Source: an uncultured Bacteroidota bacterium (lineage in GTDB: Bacteria > Bacteroidota > Bacteroidia > Flavobacteriales > Flavobacteriaceae). From it: 64,000 nt of DNA. The position numbers and the translations under genes were made by a program. The DNA lies in assembly GCA_902526075.1 (NCBI GenBank), contig CABZJM010000003.1, forward strand, positions 1-64,000, read 5' to 3'. Of the stretch, positions 26,159-35,265 are shown one piece after another. How positions within the stretch are numbered: position 1 is the first letter of the stretch; every line of letters begins with the position of its first letter. The notes under the pieces were generated by a model. That model saw only the letters and a list, made by a program, of their open reading frames with translations. It ran no database searches and was not told the DNA's origin.

Positions 26159-27088
26159 ATGATGAAAGGTCCTTTATTTTATTCAAAAATATTATTGTTT
26201 GGAGAATATGGTATAATTGAAGACTCAAAAGGGTTATCAATTCCATATAATTTTTTTAAAGGTGCCCTAAAGATACCGGAAATACCTTCTGAAAAATCTA
26301 AACACTCAAATTTAATTCTTCTCGATTTTTGTAATCACTTGAAACAAATCAAAGGACTTGCAGACTTAGACTTGATTTTATTTGAAAAGCATCTAAATAA
26401 GGGTTTATATTTTGATTCTTCTATTCCTAAAGGTTATGGAGTAGGAAGTAGTGGAGCATTAGTTGCAGCAGTTTATGATAAATATTCAAATAATAAAATA
26501 ACTGTTTTAGAGAATCTTACAAGAGAAAAACTACTTAAATTAAAAACTATTTTTTCAAAAATGGAATCATTCTTTCATGGAAAATCATCTGGTCTAGACC
26601 CACTGAATAGTTATTTAAGTATTCCAATATTAATTAAATCAAAAAATGATATTAATGTTACTGGAATTCCATTTCAAAAATCCAATGGATCTGGGGCTGT
26701 ATTTTTATTAGACAGCGGTCAAACGGGTTCAACTGCCCCAATGGTCAGTATTTTTATGGAAAAGATGAAATCTGACGGATTTAGAAAAATAATTTCATCC
26801 CAATTCATAAAGTATACTAATAGCTGTGTTGATAGTTTCCTAAGCGGTGACATTAAAAGCTTATTTGCCAACACAAAAAAATTATCTAAAATTGTATTTG
26901 AAAATTTCAAGCCTATGATCCCTGATGAATTCCACCATTTATGGAAAAAAGGAATTGATAGTGGTTCATATTTTCTTAAATTATGTGGTTCAGGAGGCGG
27001 TGGATACATACTTGGTTTTGCCCCAGACATTGAGAAGGCAAAAAATGATTTAAAAGATTATAATTTAGAAGTTGTTTACCACTTTTAA
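26159..27088 (+). CDS. GHMP kinase, probable mevalonate kinase
   Basis: A 309-residue kinase of the mevalonate kinase group. The N-terminus FYSKILLFGEYGII is the family SKxxLFGEY motif. The ATP loop is PKGYGVGSSGALVAAVY, and the C-terminal LKLCGSGGGGYILGF is GHMP motif 3. Two ATGs in a row (26159, 26162) are both possible starts. It should phosphorylate mevalonate, although flavobacterial GHMP kinases of this branch could be phosphomevalonate kinases. It sits between mvaD and a UbiA prenyltransferase gene (2-base gap), so the run handles isoprenoid precursors and their use. Confidence 0.85.
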   Translation: MMKGPLFYSKILLFGEYGIIEDSKGLSIPYNFFKGALKIPEIPSEKSKHSNLILLDFCNHLKQIKGLADLDLILFEKHLNKGLYFDSSIPKGYGVGSSGALVAAVYDKYSNNKITVLENLTREKLLKLKTIFSKMESFFHGKSSGLDPLNSYLSIPILIKSKNDINVTGIPFQKSNGSGAVFLLDSGQTGSTAPMVSIFMEKMKSDGFRKIISSQFIKYTNSCVDSFLSGDIKSLFANTKKLSKIVFENFKPMIPDEFHHLWKKGIDSGSYFLKLCGSGGGGYILGFAPDIEKAKNDLKDYNLEVVYHF

Positions 27089-27090
27089 AT

Positions 27091-27972
27091 ATGTCATTAG
27101 CAGTAAATAAAAAATCAATTCTTTTTAAGTTTTTTAGTATTTTCTCAGTAGTAAGAATTTATAATATTTTACTTATTGTTATTGCCCAATATTTAACCTC
27201 CATTTTTATTTTAAGTGAGAAAAATTTTATGGATGTTATTCTAGATTTGAATCTATTTCTAATAATTCTATGTTCTTCAATTTCAATAGCATCCGGATAT
27301 ATAATCAATAATTTTTACGACGAAAAAAAAGACTTGATTAATAAACCAATTAAGCATAAAATTGATGATGTTGTAAAAAACTCAACAAAATTATATTTCT
27401 ACTTTTTTCTAAATTTTGTAGTGGTGTTTATTGCTTCATTAATCTCTATTAGAGCTGTTATTTTCTTTTCTGTGTATATATTCTTTTTGTGGTTATATTC
27501 ACATAAATTAAAACGGATTTTATTTATTGGAAATTTATTTTATTCTCTTCTTACAATAACACCTTTTTTTGCTATTCTACTGTATTTTAAGAATTTTGAC
27601 TTAATTATTGTTGCCTATGCTTTATTTCTTTTCTTCATCCTTTTATTAAAGGACCTGACCAAAGATTTAAAAAATCTTGTTGGGGATTTTACCCAAAATT
27701 ATCAGACAATTCCAGTCGTATTTGGAGAAGGATTTTCCAGAATAATAATATCATTAATATCATTAATAAACATTCTTTTAATTTTTAATTTGTTTATTAA
27801 TTTTTCTGCAGGATATATGGATTTATACTATGGACTCTCACTCTTATTATTAATTATATTTATTTTGAAGCTGTATAAATCCCGACTAGTTTCTGATTAT
27901 TTAAATTTGCATAACATTTTAAGGTTAATCATCGCATTAGGTGTATTCTCAATTATCCTACTTGCAGTTTAA
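27091..27972 (+). CDS. UbiA-family prenyltransferase
   Basis: A 293-residue membrane protein with eight or so hydrophobic helices. The two metal-diphosphate motifs are visible: NNFYDEKKDLINKP (first aspartate-rich site) and KDLKNLVGDFTQNYQTIPV (second). Bacteroidetes members like this are often annotated as geranylgeranylglycerol-phosphate geranylgeranyltransferase, but the acceptor is not established. It follows the mevalonate-kinase-like gene by 2 bases, consistent with using an isoprenoid diphosphate. The gene ends 5 bases from the 3' end of the opposite-strand tRNA-Leu. Confidence 0.85.
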   Translation: MSLAVNKKSILFKFFSIFSVVRIYNILLIVIAQYLTSIFILSEKNFMDVILDLNLFLIILCSSISIASGYIINNFYDEKKDLINKPIKHKIDDVVKNSTKLYFYFFLNFVVVFIASLISIRAVIFFSVYIFFLWLYSHKLKRILFIGNLFYSLLTITPFFAILLYFKNFDLIIVAYALFLFFILLLKDLTKDLKNLVGDFTQNYQTIPVVFGEGFSRIIISLISLINILLIFNLFINFSAGYMDLYYGLSLLLLIIFILKLYKSRLVSDYLNLHNILRLIIALGVFSIILLAV

Positions 27973-27977
27973 TTTAG

Positions 27978-28060
27978 TACTCAAGGTGGGAATCGAACCC
28001 ACACTCTTAAAAAGAACTGGATTTTGAATCCAGCGCGTCTACCAATTCCGCCACTTGAGC
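27978..28060 (-). tRNA. tRNA-Leu (anticodon CAA)
   Basis: An 83-base class II tRNA on the minus strand. The acceptor begins GCTCAAG, closing with a G-U pair at its first position. The anticodon stem CTGGA/TCCAG holds loop TTCAAAA (anticodon CAA); a long variable arm and GTTCGATTC T loop follow. CCA is not encoded. Confidence 0.96.
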
Positions 28061-28067
28061 ATTCAGG

Positions 28068-28075
28068 CAAAAGTA
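28068..28075 (-). promoter_or_regulatory. -7 element of tRNA-Leu(CAA)
   Basis: On the minus strand the sequence reads TACTTTTG, an exact TAnnTTTG, ending 7 bases upstream of the tRNA 5' end. The position is right for a tRNA promoter. No clear -33 TTG was seen. Confidence 0.55.
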
Positions 28076-28117
28076 AAAAATAATCATTATTAAATACTTT
28101 CCTTAATTTAAAATTTC

Positions 28118-28125
28118 TATTTTTG
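28118..28125 (+). promoter_or_regulatory. -7 element of prs
   Basis: TATTTTTG matches TAnnTTTG exactly, 50 bases before the GTG start of prs. It is divergent from the tRNA-Leu promoter 43 bases away. Confidence 0.45.
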
Positions 28126-28175
28126 CTTTCCCTCTTAAAAATTATGTATAAAAATTTAAAAACCAATTAAATACA

Positions 28176-29117
28176 GTGGCAGCAGCGAATACAAAAGCAA
28201 AAATTTTTAATTGTACGAACAGTCTAGATTTAGCAAAAAATATTTCTAACTCATTTGGTGAAAAACTTGGCAACGTAATTATTTCAAGATTTTCTGATGG
28301 AGAATTTCAACCATCATTTGAAGAATCAATTCGTGGAACCAGAATCTTTATTATAGGCTCGACAAACCCAAGTCCTGAAAACTTGATGGAAATGTTATTA
28401 ATGATAGATGCAGCTAAAAGGGCATCTTCAAGACATATTACAGCTGTTATCCCCTATTTTGGTTGGGCTAGACAAGATAGAAAGGATAAGCCAAGGGTAC
28501 CAATAGCTGCTAAGATGATTGCTAAGATGATTGAGTCCGCAGGGGCAACACGATTAATAACGATGGATTTACATGCTGATCAAATACAAGGGTTTTTTCA
28601 GATACCTGTTGATCATTTGTATGCATCCACAATTTTTATACCTCATGTAATAGGTCTCAAATTAGACAACCTTTGTATCGCTTCACCTGACATGGGTGGC
28701 TCCAAAAGGGCATATGCGTATTCTAAAAATTTAAATTGTGATGTAGTCGTTTGTTATAAACAACGCTCCAAAGCAAATGTTATTTCACATATGGAACTAA
28801 TTGGAAATGTTGATGGAAAAAATGTAATATTAGTTGACGATATGGTAGATACTGCTGGAACATTGTCCAAAGCAGCTGATTTATTAATTGAAAGAGGAGC
28901 TTTGAGTGTAAGAGCTATATGTACGCATGCTATTCTTTCAGGTGATGCTTACTCTAAAATTGAATCTTCAAAATTAGAAGAATTAATTGTTACTGATTCA
29001 GTCCCCAAGATTAAGCCTCATTCTAAAATAAAAGTGTTATCTTGCGCCGATTTATTTTCAGATGTTATGCATAAAGTGCATAATAATCAGTCAATAAGTT
29101 CAAATTTTATAATGTAA
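28176..29117 (+). CDS. prs: Ribose-phosphate pyrophosphokinase
   Basis: A 313-residue class I PRPP synthetase making phosphoribosyl diphosphate from ribose 5-phosphate and ATP. The protein starts at GTG 28176 (MAAANTKAKIF); no in-frame ATG is near. Visible motifs are the FSDGEFQPSFEESIRG segment, the ATP-contact PYFGWARQDRKDKPR, the metal site DLHADQIQGFF and the PRPP loop ILVDDMVDTAGTL. Length is normal. It is followed after 13 bases by rplY, the usual flavobacterial order. Confidence 0.96.
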   Translation: MAAANTKAKIFNCTNSLDLAKNISNSFGEKLGNVIISRFSDGEFQPSFEESIRGTRIFIIGSTNPSPENLMEMLLMIDAAKRASSRHITAVIPYFGWARQDRKDKPRVPIAAKMIAKMIESAGATRLITMDLHADQIQGFFQIPVDHLYASTIFIPHVIGLKLDNLCIASPDMGGSKRAYAYSKNLNCDVVVCYKQRSKANVISHMELIGNVDGKNVILVDDMVDTAGTLSKAADLLIERGALSVRAICTHAILSGDAYSKIESSKLEELIVTDSVPKIKPHSKIKVLSCADLFSDVMHKVHNNQSISSNFIM

Positions 29118-29130
29118 ACTTTAAATTAAA

Positions 29131-29817
29131 ATGAAATCAATTACAATAAACGGATCTAAAAGAGAAAGCGTAGGTAAGTCTTCTTCAAAAGCACTACGTA
29201 ATGCTGGACAGATTCCTTGCGTATTATACGGAGGGGATGGACCAATACATTTCTCAGCACCAGAATTGGCATTCTCAAAATTGGTATATACTGCAAATGC
29301 GTATACTGTTGTGATTGCCATGAGTGATAATGAATCTTATTCAGCTGTTTTACAGGATATACAATTCCACCCTGTTTCGGATAAGATTTTACACATAGAT
29401 TTTTACCAATTATTTGATGACAAAAAAATTGCTATGGATATACCGGTGAGATTAGTCGGAAATGCAATCGGGGTAAAGCTTGGTGGAAATCTACAAAGAA
29501 ATAAAAGAAAACTTAGAATTAAAGCTCTTCCGACAAATCTTCCAGATAATATAGAGATTGATATCTCAGAATTAAATATTGGGCATAGAGTATATATAAC
29601 GGAATTGGAAAATGAAAATTATGAATTTTTACATCCTGATAATACTGTTGTTTGTCAAGTAAGAAGAGCGAGGGCTGCACTAGTGGTGGAAACTGAAGAC
29701 GAAGAAGGAGAGGAAGGAGAAGAAACAACTGAAGGTGGAGATACAACTTCTGAAAATGCTGAATCTTCAGAGAAAAAAGAAGGGTCATCTGACGCTGAAA
29801 CACCTGCAGAATCTTAA
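29131..29817 (+). CDS. rplY: Ribosomal protein bL25 (Ctc/TL5 form)
   Basis: A 228-residue long form of bL25, binding 5S rRNA. The L25 domain (about 1-95) starts [20 protein letters not shown], and a TL5-like C-terminal domain (about 100-185) follows. Residues from about 187 to the end form a low-complexity, strongly acidic tail rich in Glu, Gly, Thr and Ser. Such tails are common in Bacteroidetes versions. Co-transcribed with prs and closed by a terminator. Confidence 0.95.
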   Translation: MKSITINGSKRESVGKSSSKALRNAGQIPCVLYGGDGPIHFSAPELAFSKLVYTANAYTVVIAMSDNESYSAVLQDIQFHPVSDKILHIDFYQLFDDKKIAMDIPVRLVGNAIGVKLGGNLQRNKRKLRIKALPTNLPDNIEIDISELNIGHRVYITELENENYEFLHPDNTVVCQVRRARAALVVETEDEEGEEGEETTEGGDTTSENAESSEKKEGSSDAETPAES

Positions 29818-29838
29818 GTTAATTTATAATTAATAACT

Positions 29839-29876
29839 AAAAAAGCATTCTGTGATTTGTCAGAATGCTTTTTTTA
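29839..29876 (+). terminator. Rho-independent terminator after prs-rplY
   Basis: AAAAGCATTCTG and CAGAATGCTTTT form a 12-bp stem with an 8-base loop (29841-29872), followed by a T run. The next promoter element begins inside the T run. Confidence 0.9.
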
Positions 29877-29882
29877 TTTTTG
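29875..29882 (+). promoter_or_regulatory. -7 element of pth, inside the rplY terminator T-tract
   Basis: TATTTTTG matches TAnnTTTG exactly and begins in the terminator tail. The pth ATG lies 23 bases downstream. The arrangement repeats that at 9173-9187. Confidence 0.45.
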
Positions 29883-29905
29883 TTTACATTAAAACATCTG
29901 CTATC

Positions 29906-30466
29906 ATGGATAAGTTTTTAATTGTTGGCTTAGGTAATCCTGGTGAAAAGTATTACAATACAAGACATAATATTGGATTTGAATTACTAGATTTTTTCTG
30001 TAAGAAATACGAATCTGAGTTTGAAACTTACAGATTTGGACAAATTTCAAAAATTTCAATAAAAGGTAGCAAAGTGTTATTACTCAAACCAAATACATTT
30101 ATGAATCTTAGTGGAAAATCTGTAAAGTATTGGATGCAACAAGAAAACATAAAGCTTGAAAATATCCTCATTATAGTTGATGATCTAAATCTACCCCTAG
30201 GGAAAATAAGATTTAGAGCAAGAGGAAGTAGCGGTGGTCATAATGGATTAGAAAATATTGAACAAGCTTTAGATTCACTTGAATACCCCAGATTAAGAAT
30301 TGGAATTGGAAATGATAAAAATTCAAACCAAATCGATTTTGTTCTTGGAATATTTAATAGTGATGAATATGACATTATCTATTCAAATTTTGATTTAATA
30401 TCAAAATCTATAAATTCCTTTATTCTTTCAGGAATCACCATTACGATGAATAATTTTAATAACTAA
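29906..30466 (+). CDS. pth: Peptidyl-tRNA hydrolase
   Basis: A 186-residue enzyme that frees tRNA from stalled peptidyl-tRNA. I start at ATG 29906 (MDKFLIVGLGNPGEKYYNTRHNIGFE); a longer in-frame reading would begin within the terminator hairpin. The catalytic histidine is in NTRHNIGF; the active-site asparagine is in KPNTFMNLSG, and DDLNLPLGKIRFR plus GSSGGHNGL complete the family set. Followed after 9 bases by ribF. Confidence 0.96.
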   Translation: MDKFLIVGLGNPGEKYYNTRHNIGFELLDFFCKKYESEFETYRFGQISKISIKGSKVLLLKPNTFMNLSGKSVKYWMQQENIKLENILIIVDDLNLPLGKIRFRARGSSGGHNGLENIEQALDSLEYPRLRIGIGNDKNSNQIDFVLGIFNSDEYDIIYSNFDLISKSINSFILSGITITMNNFNN

Positions 30467-30475
30467 ATTTACAAC

Positions 30476-31411
30476 TTGATTTCATTAAATATTCAGGATT
30501 ATTTTGAAAACGCCCCCTCAGTTCTTACTGTTGGAACTTTTGACGGTGTTCATCTTGGACACCGAAAACTTATTGATAAAGTTATAAGTATTTCTAAAAG
30601 TAAAAATTTAAGCTCAATTATTTTAACCTTTAGCCCTCACCCAAGAATTGTTTTAAACAACGACGCAGATATTAAATTATTAACTACTCAAACTGAAAAA
30701 AATGAAATTTTTGGGGACTATAACATTGATTATTTATTGACCCAGGATTTTAGTATATCGTTTTCAAAATTATCTCCAATAGAATTTGTAAGAGATATTT
30801 TAGTTAAAAAATTAAATGTTAGGCATATTGTAACCGGATATGATCATCATTTTGGAAAAAACAGAAATGCAAATTCAAATCAACTTATAGAATTTTCTAA
30901 AGATTTTGGTTATGATGTAACTAAGGTGGATGCATTTCACAAAAATAAAGTTTCAATTAGTTCAACAAAAATTAGAAATTTAATTATTCACGGAAAAATT
31001 AATGAAGCGAATGAATTTCTTGGATATCAATTTATTTTGACAGGAAAAGTTATTAGTGGATTAGGAAGAGGTAAAAGTCTTGGTTTTCCAACTGCAAATA
31101 TTCTAATCGATAATCATAAAATCAAACCTGGAAATGGGGTTTATTATATTAGCTCGCTGTTGAAAGGAAAAAACATCAATGGCATGATGAATGTTGGAGT
31201 TAATCCAACATTTAAAGACAAAGGGTATTCAATTGAAATTCATTTTTTTGATTTTAAACAGGATCTATATGACAAGGAAATTTCTATAAGAGTTATAAAA
31301 AAAATTAGAGAAGAAAAAAAATTTGATTCTGCTGATGAGTTAATCATACAGCTACAAATGGACAAAAAAAAATGTTTTGAATTAATCACTAATCTTAAAA
31401 AAACAATTTAA
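30476..31411 (+). CDS. ribF: Bifunctional riboflavin kinase/FAD synthetase
   Basis: A 311-residue enzyme producing FMN and FAD. The N-terminal nucleotidyl-transferase domain has VGTFDGVHLGHRKLI, LTFSPHPR and SSTKIRNLI. The C-terminal kinase domain has GRGKSLGFPTANI and the GVYYIS strand. The apparent start is TTG 30476; no ATG or GTG is available before the first conserved motif. It lies in a short-gap run pth-ribF-serS. Confidence 0.95.
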   Translation: MISLNIQDYFENAPSVLTVGTFDGVHLGHRKLIDKVISISKSKNLSSIILTFSPHPRIVLNNDADIKLLTTQTEKNEIFGDYNIDYLLTQDFSISFSKLSPIEFVRDILVKKLNVRHIVTGYDHHFGKNRNANSNQLIEFSKDFGYDVTKVDAFHKNKVSISSTKIRNLIIHGKINEANEFLGYQFILTGKVISGLGRGKSLGFPTANILIDNHKIKPGNGVYYISSLLKGKNINGMMNVGVNPTFKDKGYSIEIHFFDFKQDLYDKEISIRVIKKIREEKKFDSADELIIQLQMDKKKCFELITNLKKTI

Positions 31412-31420
31412 ATTTAGATT

Positions 31421-32689
31421 ATGCTAAAAATATCTTACATAATTGCCAATAAAAAGGAGGTTATAAAATCTCTGAAAAAAAGAAATTTTGATTCGGAAGA
31501 TTTGATAGCCAAATTGATTTCATTAGATGAAAGAAGAAAGTTAATTCAGACAGAATATGAAAATATGCAAGCTGAAACAAATACCATTTCTAAAGAAATC
31601 GGAAAATTATTTAAAGAAGGCAATAAAGATGAAATACCTAATCTTAAGCGAAGAAGTTTAGAAATAAAGAATTCCACCAAAGTTCTTTCCGAGGATTTAA
31701 TTGATGCAAAAAATGAAATAGAACACATTTTGTCTCAAGTTCCCAATACCCCACATGAATCTGTCCCTGTTGGAAATTCATCAGATGATAATTTGGTGAT
31801 ATTTAATTCTAAAACTAAAGAGAAAAACGATTATGTTATTCCACACTGGGAATTGGCAAAAAAGTTTGATTTGATAGACTTTGAATTGGGCACAAAAATC
31901 ACAGGATCTGGATTCCCAGTCTACAAAGGCAAGGGCGCTAAACTCCAAAGGGCACTTATATCATTTTTCTTAGATTCTAACATTGATTTGGGGTACGATG
32001 AGGTACAAGTACCATATTTAGTGAATGAGGACTCTGCCTTCGGGACTGGACAATTACCAGACAAAGAGGGGCAAATGTATCAAGTCCCTGAGGATAAATT
32101 ATTTCTTATTCCAACTTCAGAAGTCCCGATAACTAATATTTTTAGAGATGAAATTATTGAAGAGTCAAATTTACCAATTTTAAAAACTGGATATAGTCCT
32201 TGTTTCAGAAGGGAGGCTGGAAGTTATGGATCTGATGTGCGAGGTTTGAATAGACTCCATCAGTTTGATAAGGTGGAAATTGTTAGGGTTGAGCACCCAG
32301 ATAAATCTTATGATTCATTAAATATAATGAAAGACCAAATAAAGGGAATTATTGAAAAGTTAGAACTACCATTTCGAATAATTACATTATGTGGAGGTGA
32401 TTTAGGTTTTACATCAGCTTTGACTTACGATTTTGAAATTTATTCTCCAGCTCAAGAAAAGTGGCTAGAAGTCTCATCGGTTTCTAATTTTGAAACATTT
32501 CAATCAAATAGATTAAAGATTAGGTATAGAAATGCGCTAGGTAAAACCAGCCTTGTTCACACATTAAATGGCAGTTCGCTGGCATTACCAAGAGTTCTTG
32601 CGACAATACTTGAGAACTTTCAAACAAAAGACGGAATTATGATTCCTAATGTGTTACAAGAATACACCGGATTTTCTATAATAAAATAA
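31421..32689 (+). CDS. serS: Serine-tRNA ligase
   Basis: A 422-residue class II synthetase. Residues about 25-110 form the antiparallel coiled-coil arm that reaches the long variable arm of tRNA-Ser. Motif 2 is in SPCFRREAGSYGSDVRGLNR, with the TSEVP loop before it, and motif 3 in LNGSSLALPRVLATILENF. Length is standard. The start at ATG 31421 is 9 bases after ribF, and rsmA follows 6 bases after the stop. Confidence 0.97.
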   Translation: MLKISYIIANKKEVIKSLKKRNFDSEDLIAKLISLDERRKLIQTEYENMQAETNTISKEIGKLFKEGNKDEIPNLKRRSLEIKNSTKVLSEDLIDAKNEIEHILSQVPNTPHESVPVGNSSDDNLVIFNSKTKEKNDYVIPHWELAKKFDLIDFELGTKITGSGFPVYKGKGAKLQRALISFFLDSNIDLGYDEVQVPYLVNEDSAFGTGQLPDKEGQMYQVPEDKLFLIPTSEVPITNIFRDEIIEESNLPILKTGYSPCFRREAGSYGSDVRGLNRLHQFDKVEIVRVEHPDKSYDSLNIMKDQIKGIIEKLELPFRIITLCGGDLGFTSALTYDFEIYSPAQEKWLEVSSVSNFETFQSNRLKIRYRNALGKTSLVHTLNGSSLALPRVLATILENFQTKDGIMIPNVLQEYTGFSIIK

Positions 32690-32695
32690 TTTATT

Positions 32696-33472
32696 TTGCG
32701 ATTTGTAACACCAAAAAAATCATTAGGTCAACATTTTTTAAATGATATAAGTATTGCAAAAAAAATTGTTGAATCTTTATCACCCTGCCAAAATATTTTA
32801 GAGATAGGACCAGGAACTGGAATTCTGACACAATTCTTAATAAAGAAAAACAATAATTTAAAGCTGGTTGAAATTGATAATGAATCAGTTAGTTATTTAA
32901 TCTCAGAATTAAAGATAGATAAGAATATAATTTACAACCAAGATTTCTTAAATCTAAATCTTTCGAAATTATTTGAAAACAATAATTTTTCAATTATTGG
33001 AAATTTCCCATACAATATTTCTTCACAAATTGTTTTTAAAATTATTGAAAATAGAAAATTAATAGCTGAAATGTGTGGAATGTTTCAGCATGAAGTAGCA
33101 GAAAGAATTTGTGAAAATGAGGGATCTAAGAAATATGGAATAATTTCTGTTATAACACAGGCTTTTTACGAAACTAAATTATTGTTTGAGGTTTCTAATA
33201 ATTTTTTCTCTCCTCCACCCAAAGTAAATTCTGCTGTAATTTTATTCAAAAGAAAAAAAAATTTAAAAATAAATTGTGATGAAAAATTATTTTTCAGCAT
33301 TGTAAAACTTTCTTTTCAACAAAGAAGAAAAATATTAAGAAATAGCTTAAAACAAATTAATTTAAGTGAAAATTTAAGAGAACATATTATCTTTGATAAA
33401 AGACCGGAACAATTATCTGTTGATCAATTTATTGATTTAACCAATTTAATTAATCAAGATTTAAAACATTAA
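32696..33472 (+). CDS. rsmA: 16S rRNA dimethyladenosine transferase (KsgA)
   Basis: A 258-residue methyltransferase that dimethylates two adenosines near the 3' end of 16S rRNA. Motifs: KKSLGQHFLND at the N-terminus, the SAM loop ILEIGPGTGILTQ, and the catalytic GNFPYNIS (motif IV). The C-terminal FSPPPKVNSAVI and SFQQRRKILRNSLK segments are as expected. The start is TTG 32696. mgtE follows after 2 bases. Confidence 0.96.
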   Translation: MRFVTPKKSLGQHFLNDISIAKKIVESLSPCQNILEIGPGTGILTQFLIKKNNNLKLVEIDNESVSYLISELKIDKNIIYNQDFLNLNLSKLFENNNFSIIGNFPYNISSQIVFKIIENRKLIAEMCGMFQHEVAERICENEGSKKYGIISVITQAFYETKLLFEVSNNFFSPPPKVNSAVILFKRKKNLKINCDEKLFFSIVKLSFQQRRKILRNSLKQINLSENLREHIIFDKRPEQLSVDQFIDLTNLINQDLKH

Positions 33473-33474
33473 AG

Positions 33475-34845
33475 TTGAAAAAAAATGAAAAACATACAAA
33501 ATTCGCTCTTACAGATGAGCTAATTTCTGAAACTTTAGAGTTGGTTAAATCATCTGATGAAAAATCTATTGTAAAAATTTTTTCTAATTACCACCATGCC
33601 GATATAGCTGAGATTCTTGAAGAACTAAATTCTAATGCTGCAACTTATATTATCAAATTATTAGATTCAGAAAAGACATCTGATGTTCTTATGGAATTAG
33701 ATGACGATTATCGTGAAAAAATTCTTAAAAACTTATCTGTACAGGAAATTGCAGAGGAGGTTGAAGAATTGGACTCGGATGATGCTACTGATATTATTTC
33801 AGAGCTTCCAGAAGAAAAACAGAAGAAAGTTATATCCAAAATATCAGATGCAGAGCACAAGGCAGATATAAAAGAATTACTTAAATACGATGAAGATTCA
33901 GCTGGTGGTTTGATGGCGAAAGAACTTATTAAAGTAAATGAAAATTGGTCAGTAACTAGATGCGTAAAAGAAATGAGAACTCAAGCTTCTGAGGTTACGA
34001 GGGTTCATTCAGTTTATGTAGTAGACAATGACGATATTCTCTTAGGTCGTTTATCACTGAAAGATTTACTGGTTGCTAATCAAAAAACAAAAATTAAGTC
34101 TATTTATAAAAAAAATGTTGATCATGTATTTGATACTGACTCCGCTGAATCAGTAGCTAGCACAATGCAAAAGTATGATCTTGGTGCAATTCCAGTTGTA
34201 AATAAAAAAAAGAAATTATTAGGAAGAATTACTATTGATGATATAGTAGATTTAATAAAAGAAGAAGCTGAAGAGGATTACCAATTAGCCGCTGGTATTT
34301 TACAAGATGTAGATGTAGATGATTCAATTTTTGAATTGACCCGAGCTAGGCTTCCATGGTTAATTGTTGGTCTAATTGGAGGCATTGGTGCTGCTTTTGT
34401 GATGGGTGGATTTGATGAAATTTTACTTCAGCATAAAATCTTATTTTATTTTACTCCTCTTATTGCGGCTATGGCTGGAAATGTTGGCGTACAATCAAGT
34501 GCAATAATTGTTCAAGGATTGGCAAATGATGAAATAAAGGGTAGTATTAATAATAGATTATTTAAGGAAACTCTGTTATCTATTCTAAACGGGGTAATTT
34601 TAGCTGGATTACTATTCCTGTTTATTTATTTTTGGAAAGGTGAGATCGATATTGCTCTAGCTTTATCAATCGCATTAGTTGCTGTTGTTATTGTCGCGGG
34701 TATTATAGGAACTTTTATTCCACTATTTTTAAATAAAAGGGGTATTGACCCGGCAATTGCCACTGGTCCTTTTATAACCACAAGCAATGATATATTTGGA
34801 ATTTTGATTTATTTTATGGTAGCCAAGCTCATTCTTCAAATCTAG
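33475..34845 (+). CDS. mgtE: MgtE magnesium transporter
   Basis: A 456-residue Mg2+ channel/transporter. The cytoplasmic N domain (about 20-130) has repeated ILEEL and DDATDIISELP helices. Two CBS domains (about 135-255) carry the Mg2+ sensing acidic patches, and five membrane helices follow, with GNVGVQSSAIIVQGLA and the final KRGIDPAIATGPFITTSNDIFG, which lines the pore. The start is TTG 33475; the nearby ATG is out of frame. The gene is part of the rsmA-mgtE pair common in flavobacteria and abuts the next start with no gap. Confidence 0.95.
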   Translation: MKKNEKHTKFALTDELISETLELVKSSDEKSIVKIFSNYHHADIAEILEELNSNAATYIIKLLDSEKTSDVLMELDDDYREKILKNLSVQEIAEEVEELDSDDATDIISELPEEKQKKVISKISDAEHKADIKELLKYDEDSAGGLMAKELIKVNENWSVTRCVKEMRTQASEVTRVHSVYVVDNDDILLGRLSLKDLLVANQKTKIKSIYKKNVDHVFDTDSAESVASTMQKYDLGAIPVVNKKKKLLGRITIDDIVDLIKEEAEEDYQLAAGILQDVDVDDSIFELTRARLPWLIVGLIGGIGAAFVMGGFDEILLQHKILFYFTPLIAAMAGNVGVQSSAIIVQGLANDEIKGSINNRLFKETLLSILNGVILAGLLFLFIYFWKGEIDIALALSIALVAVVIVAGIIGTFIPLFLNKRGIDPAIATGPFITTSNDIFGILIYFMVAKLILQI

Positions 34846-35265
34846 ATGAAAAATATTCTCATATTGTGTACAGGTAATTCGTGCAGAAGTCAAATGGCCC
34901 ATGGCTATCTTGGAAAACTATTAGTAAAACAAGCAAACATTTATAGTGCAGGAATAGAAAAACATGGTCTCAACCCCTATGCTGTTTTGGTAATGAAAAA
35001 GGATGGTATTGATATTTCATGTAACTCTTCTAATGTGATTGATGAATATATGTCGATTCAATTTGATTATATAATAACTGTTTGTGATCATGCCAATGAA
35101 ACTTGTCCATATATTCCTTCAAAAAACGCTGTAAGAATTCATAAAAATTTTCTTGACCCTTCAGCTACAAAAATTGATGATGAGGATGAGAAAATAATAA
35201 AGTATATCAAATGTAGGGATGAAATAAAGGGTTTCTGTATCGATTTTGAGCAAAAAATATTCTAA
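34846..35265 (+). CDS. ArsC-type low-molecular-weight phosphatase / arsenate reductase-like
   Basis: A 139-residue protein with the LMW-PTP loop CTGNSCRSQ (CX5R) at the N-terminus. ITVCDHANETCP supplies the Cys pair used by thioredoxin-coupled arsenate reductases, and the general acid is in LDPSA. These fit ArsC of the thioredoxin type, so arsenate reduction is the likeliest role; no other ars gene is nearby. It starts directly after the mgtE stop and its own stop shares CTAA with the convergent GNAT gene. Confidence 0.82.
   Translation: MKNILILCTGNSCRSQMAHGYLGKLLVKQANIYSAGIEKHGLNPYAVLVMKKDGIDISCNSSNVIDEYMSIQFDYIITVCDHANETCPYIPSKNAVRIHKNFLDPSATKIDDEDEKIIKYIKCRDEIKGFCIDFEQKIF

Noticed and set aside
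27981-28166. Open frame on the minus strand over tRNA-Leu(CAA)
   Set aside because: It is translation of a tRNA gene and its promoter; no protein-like pattern.
29519-29803. Minus-strand open frame opposite the acidic tail of rplY
   Set aside because: The leucine-rich product is a mirror of the GAA/GAG-rich acidic tail codons and has no start signal.
29852-29905. Extended pth reading beginning in the terminator hairpin
   Set aside because: The start would lie in the stem of the rplY terminator; ATG 29906 gives the standard Pth N-terminus.
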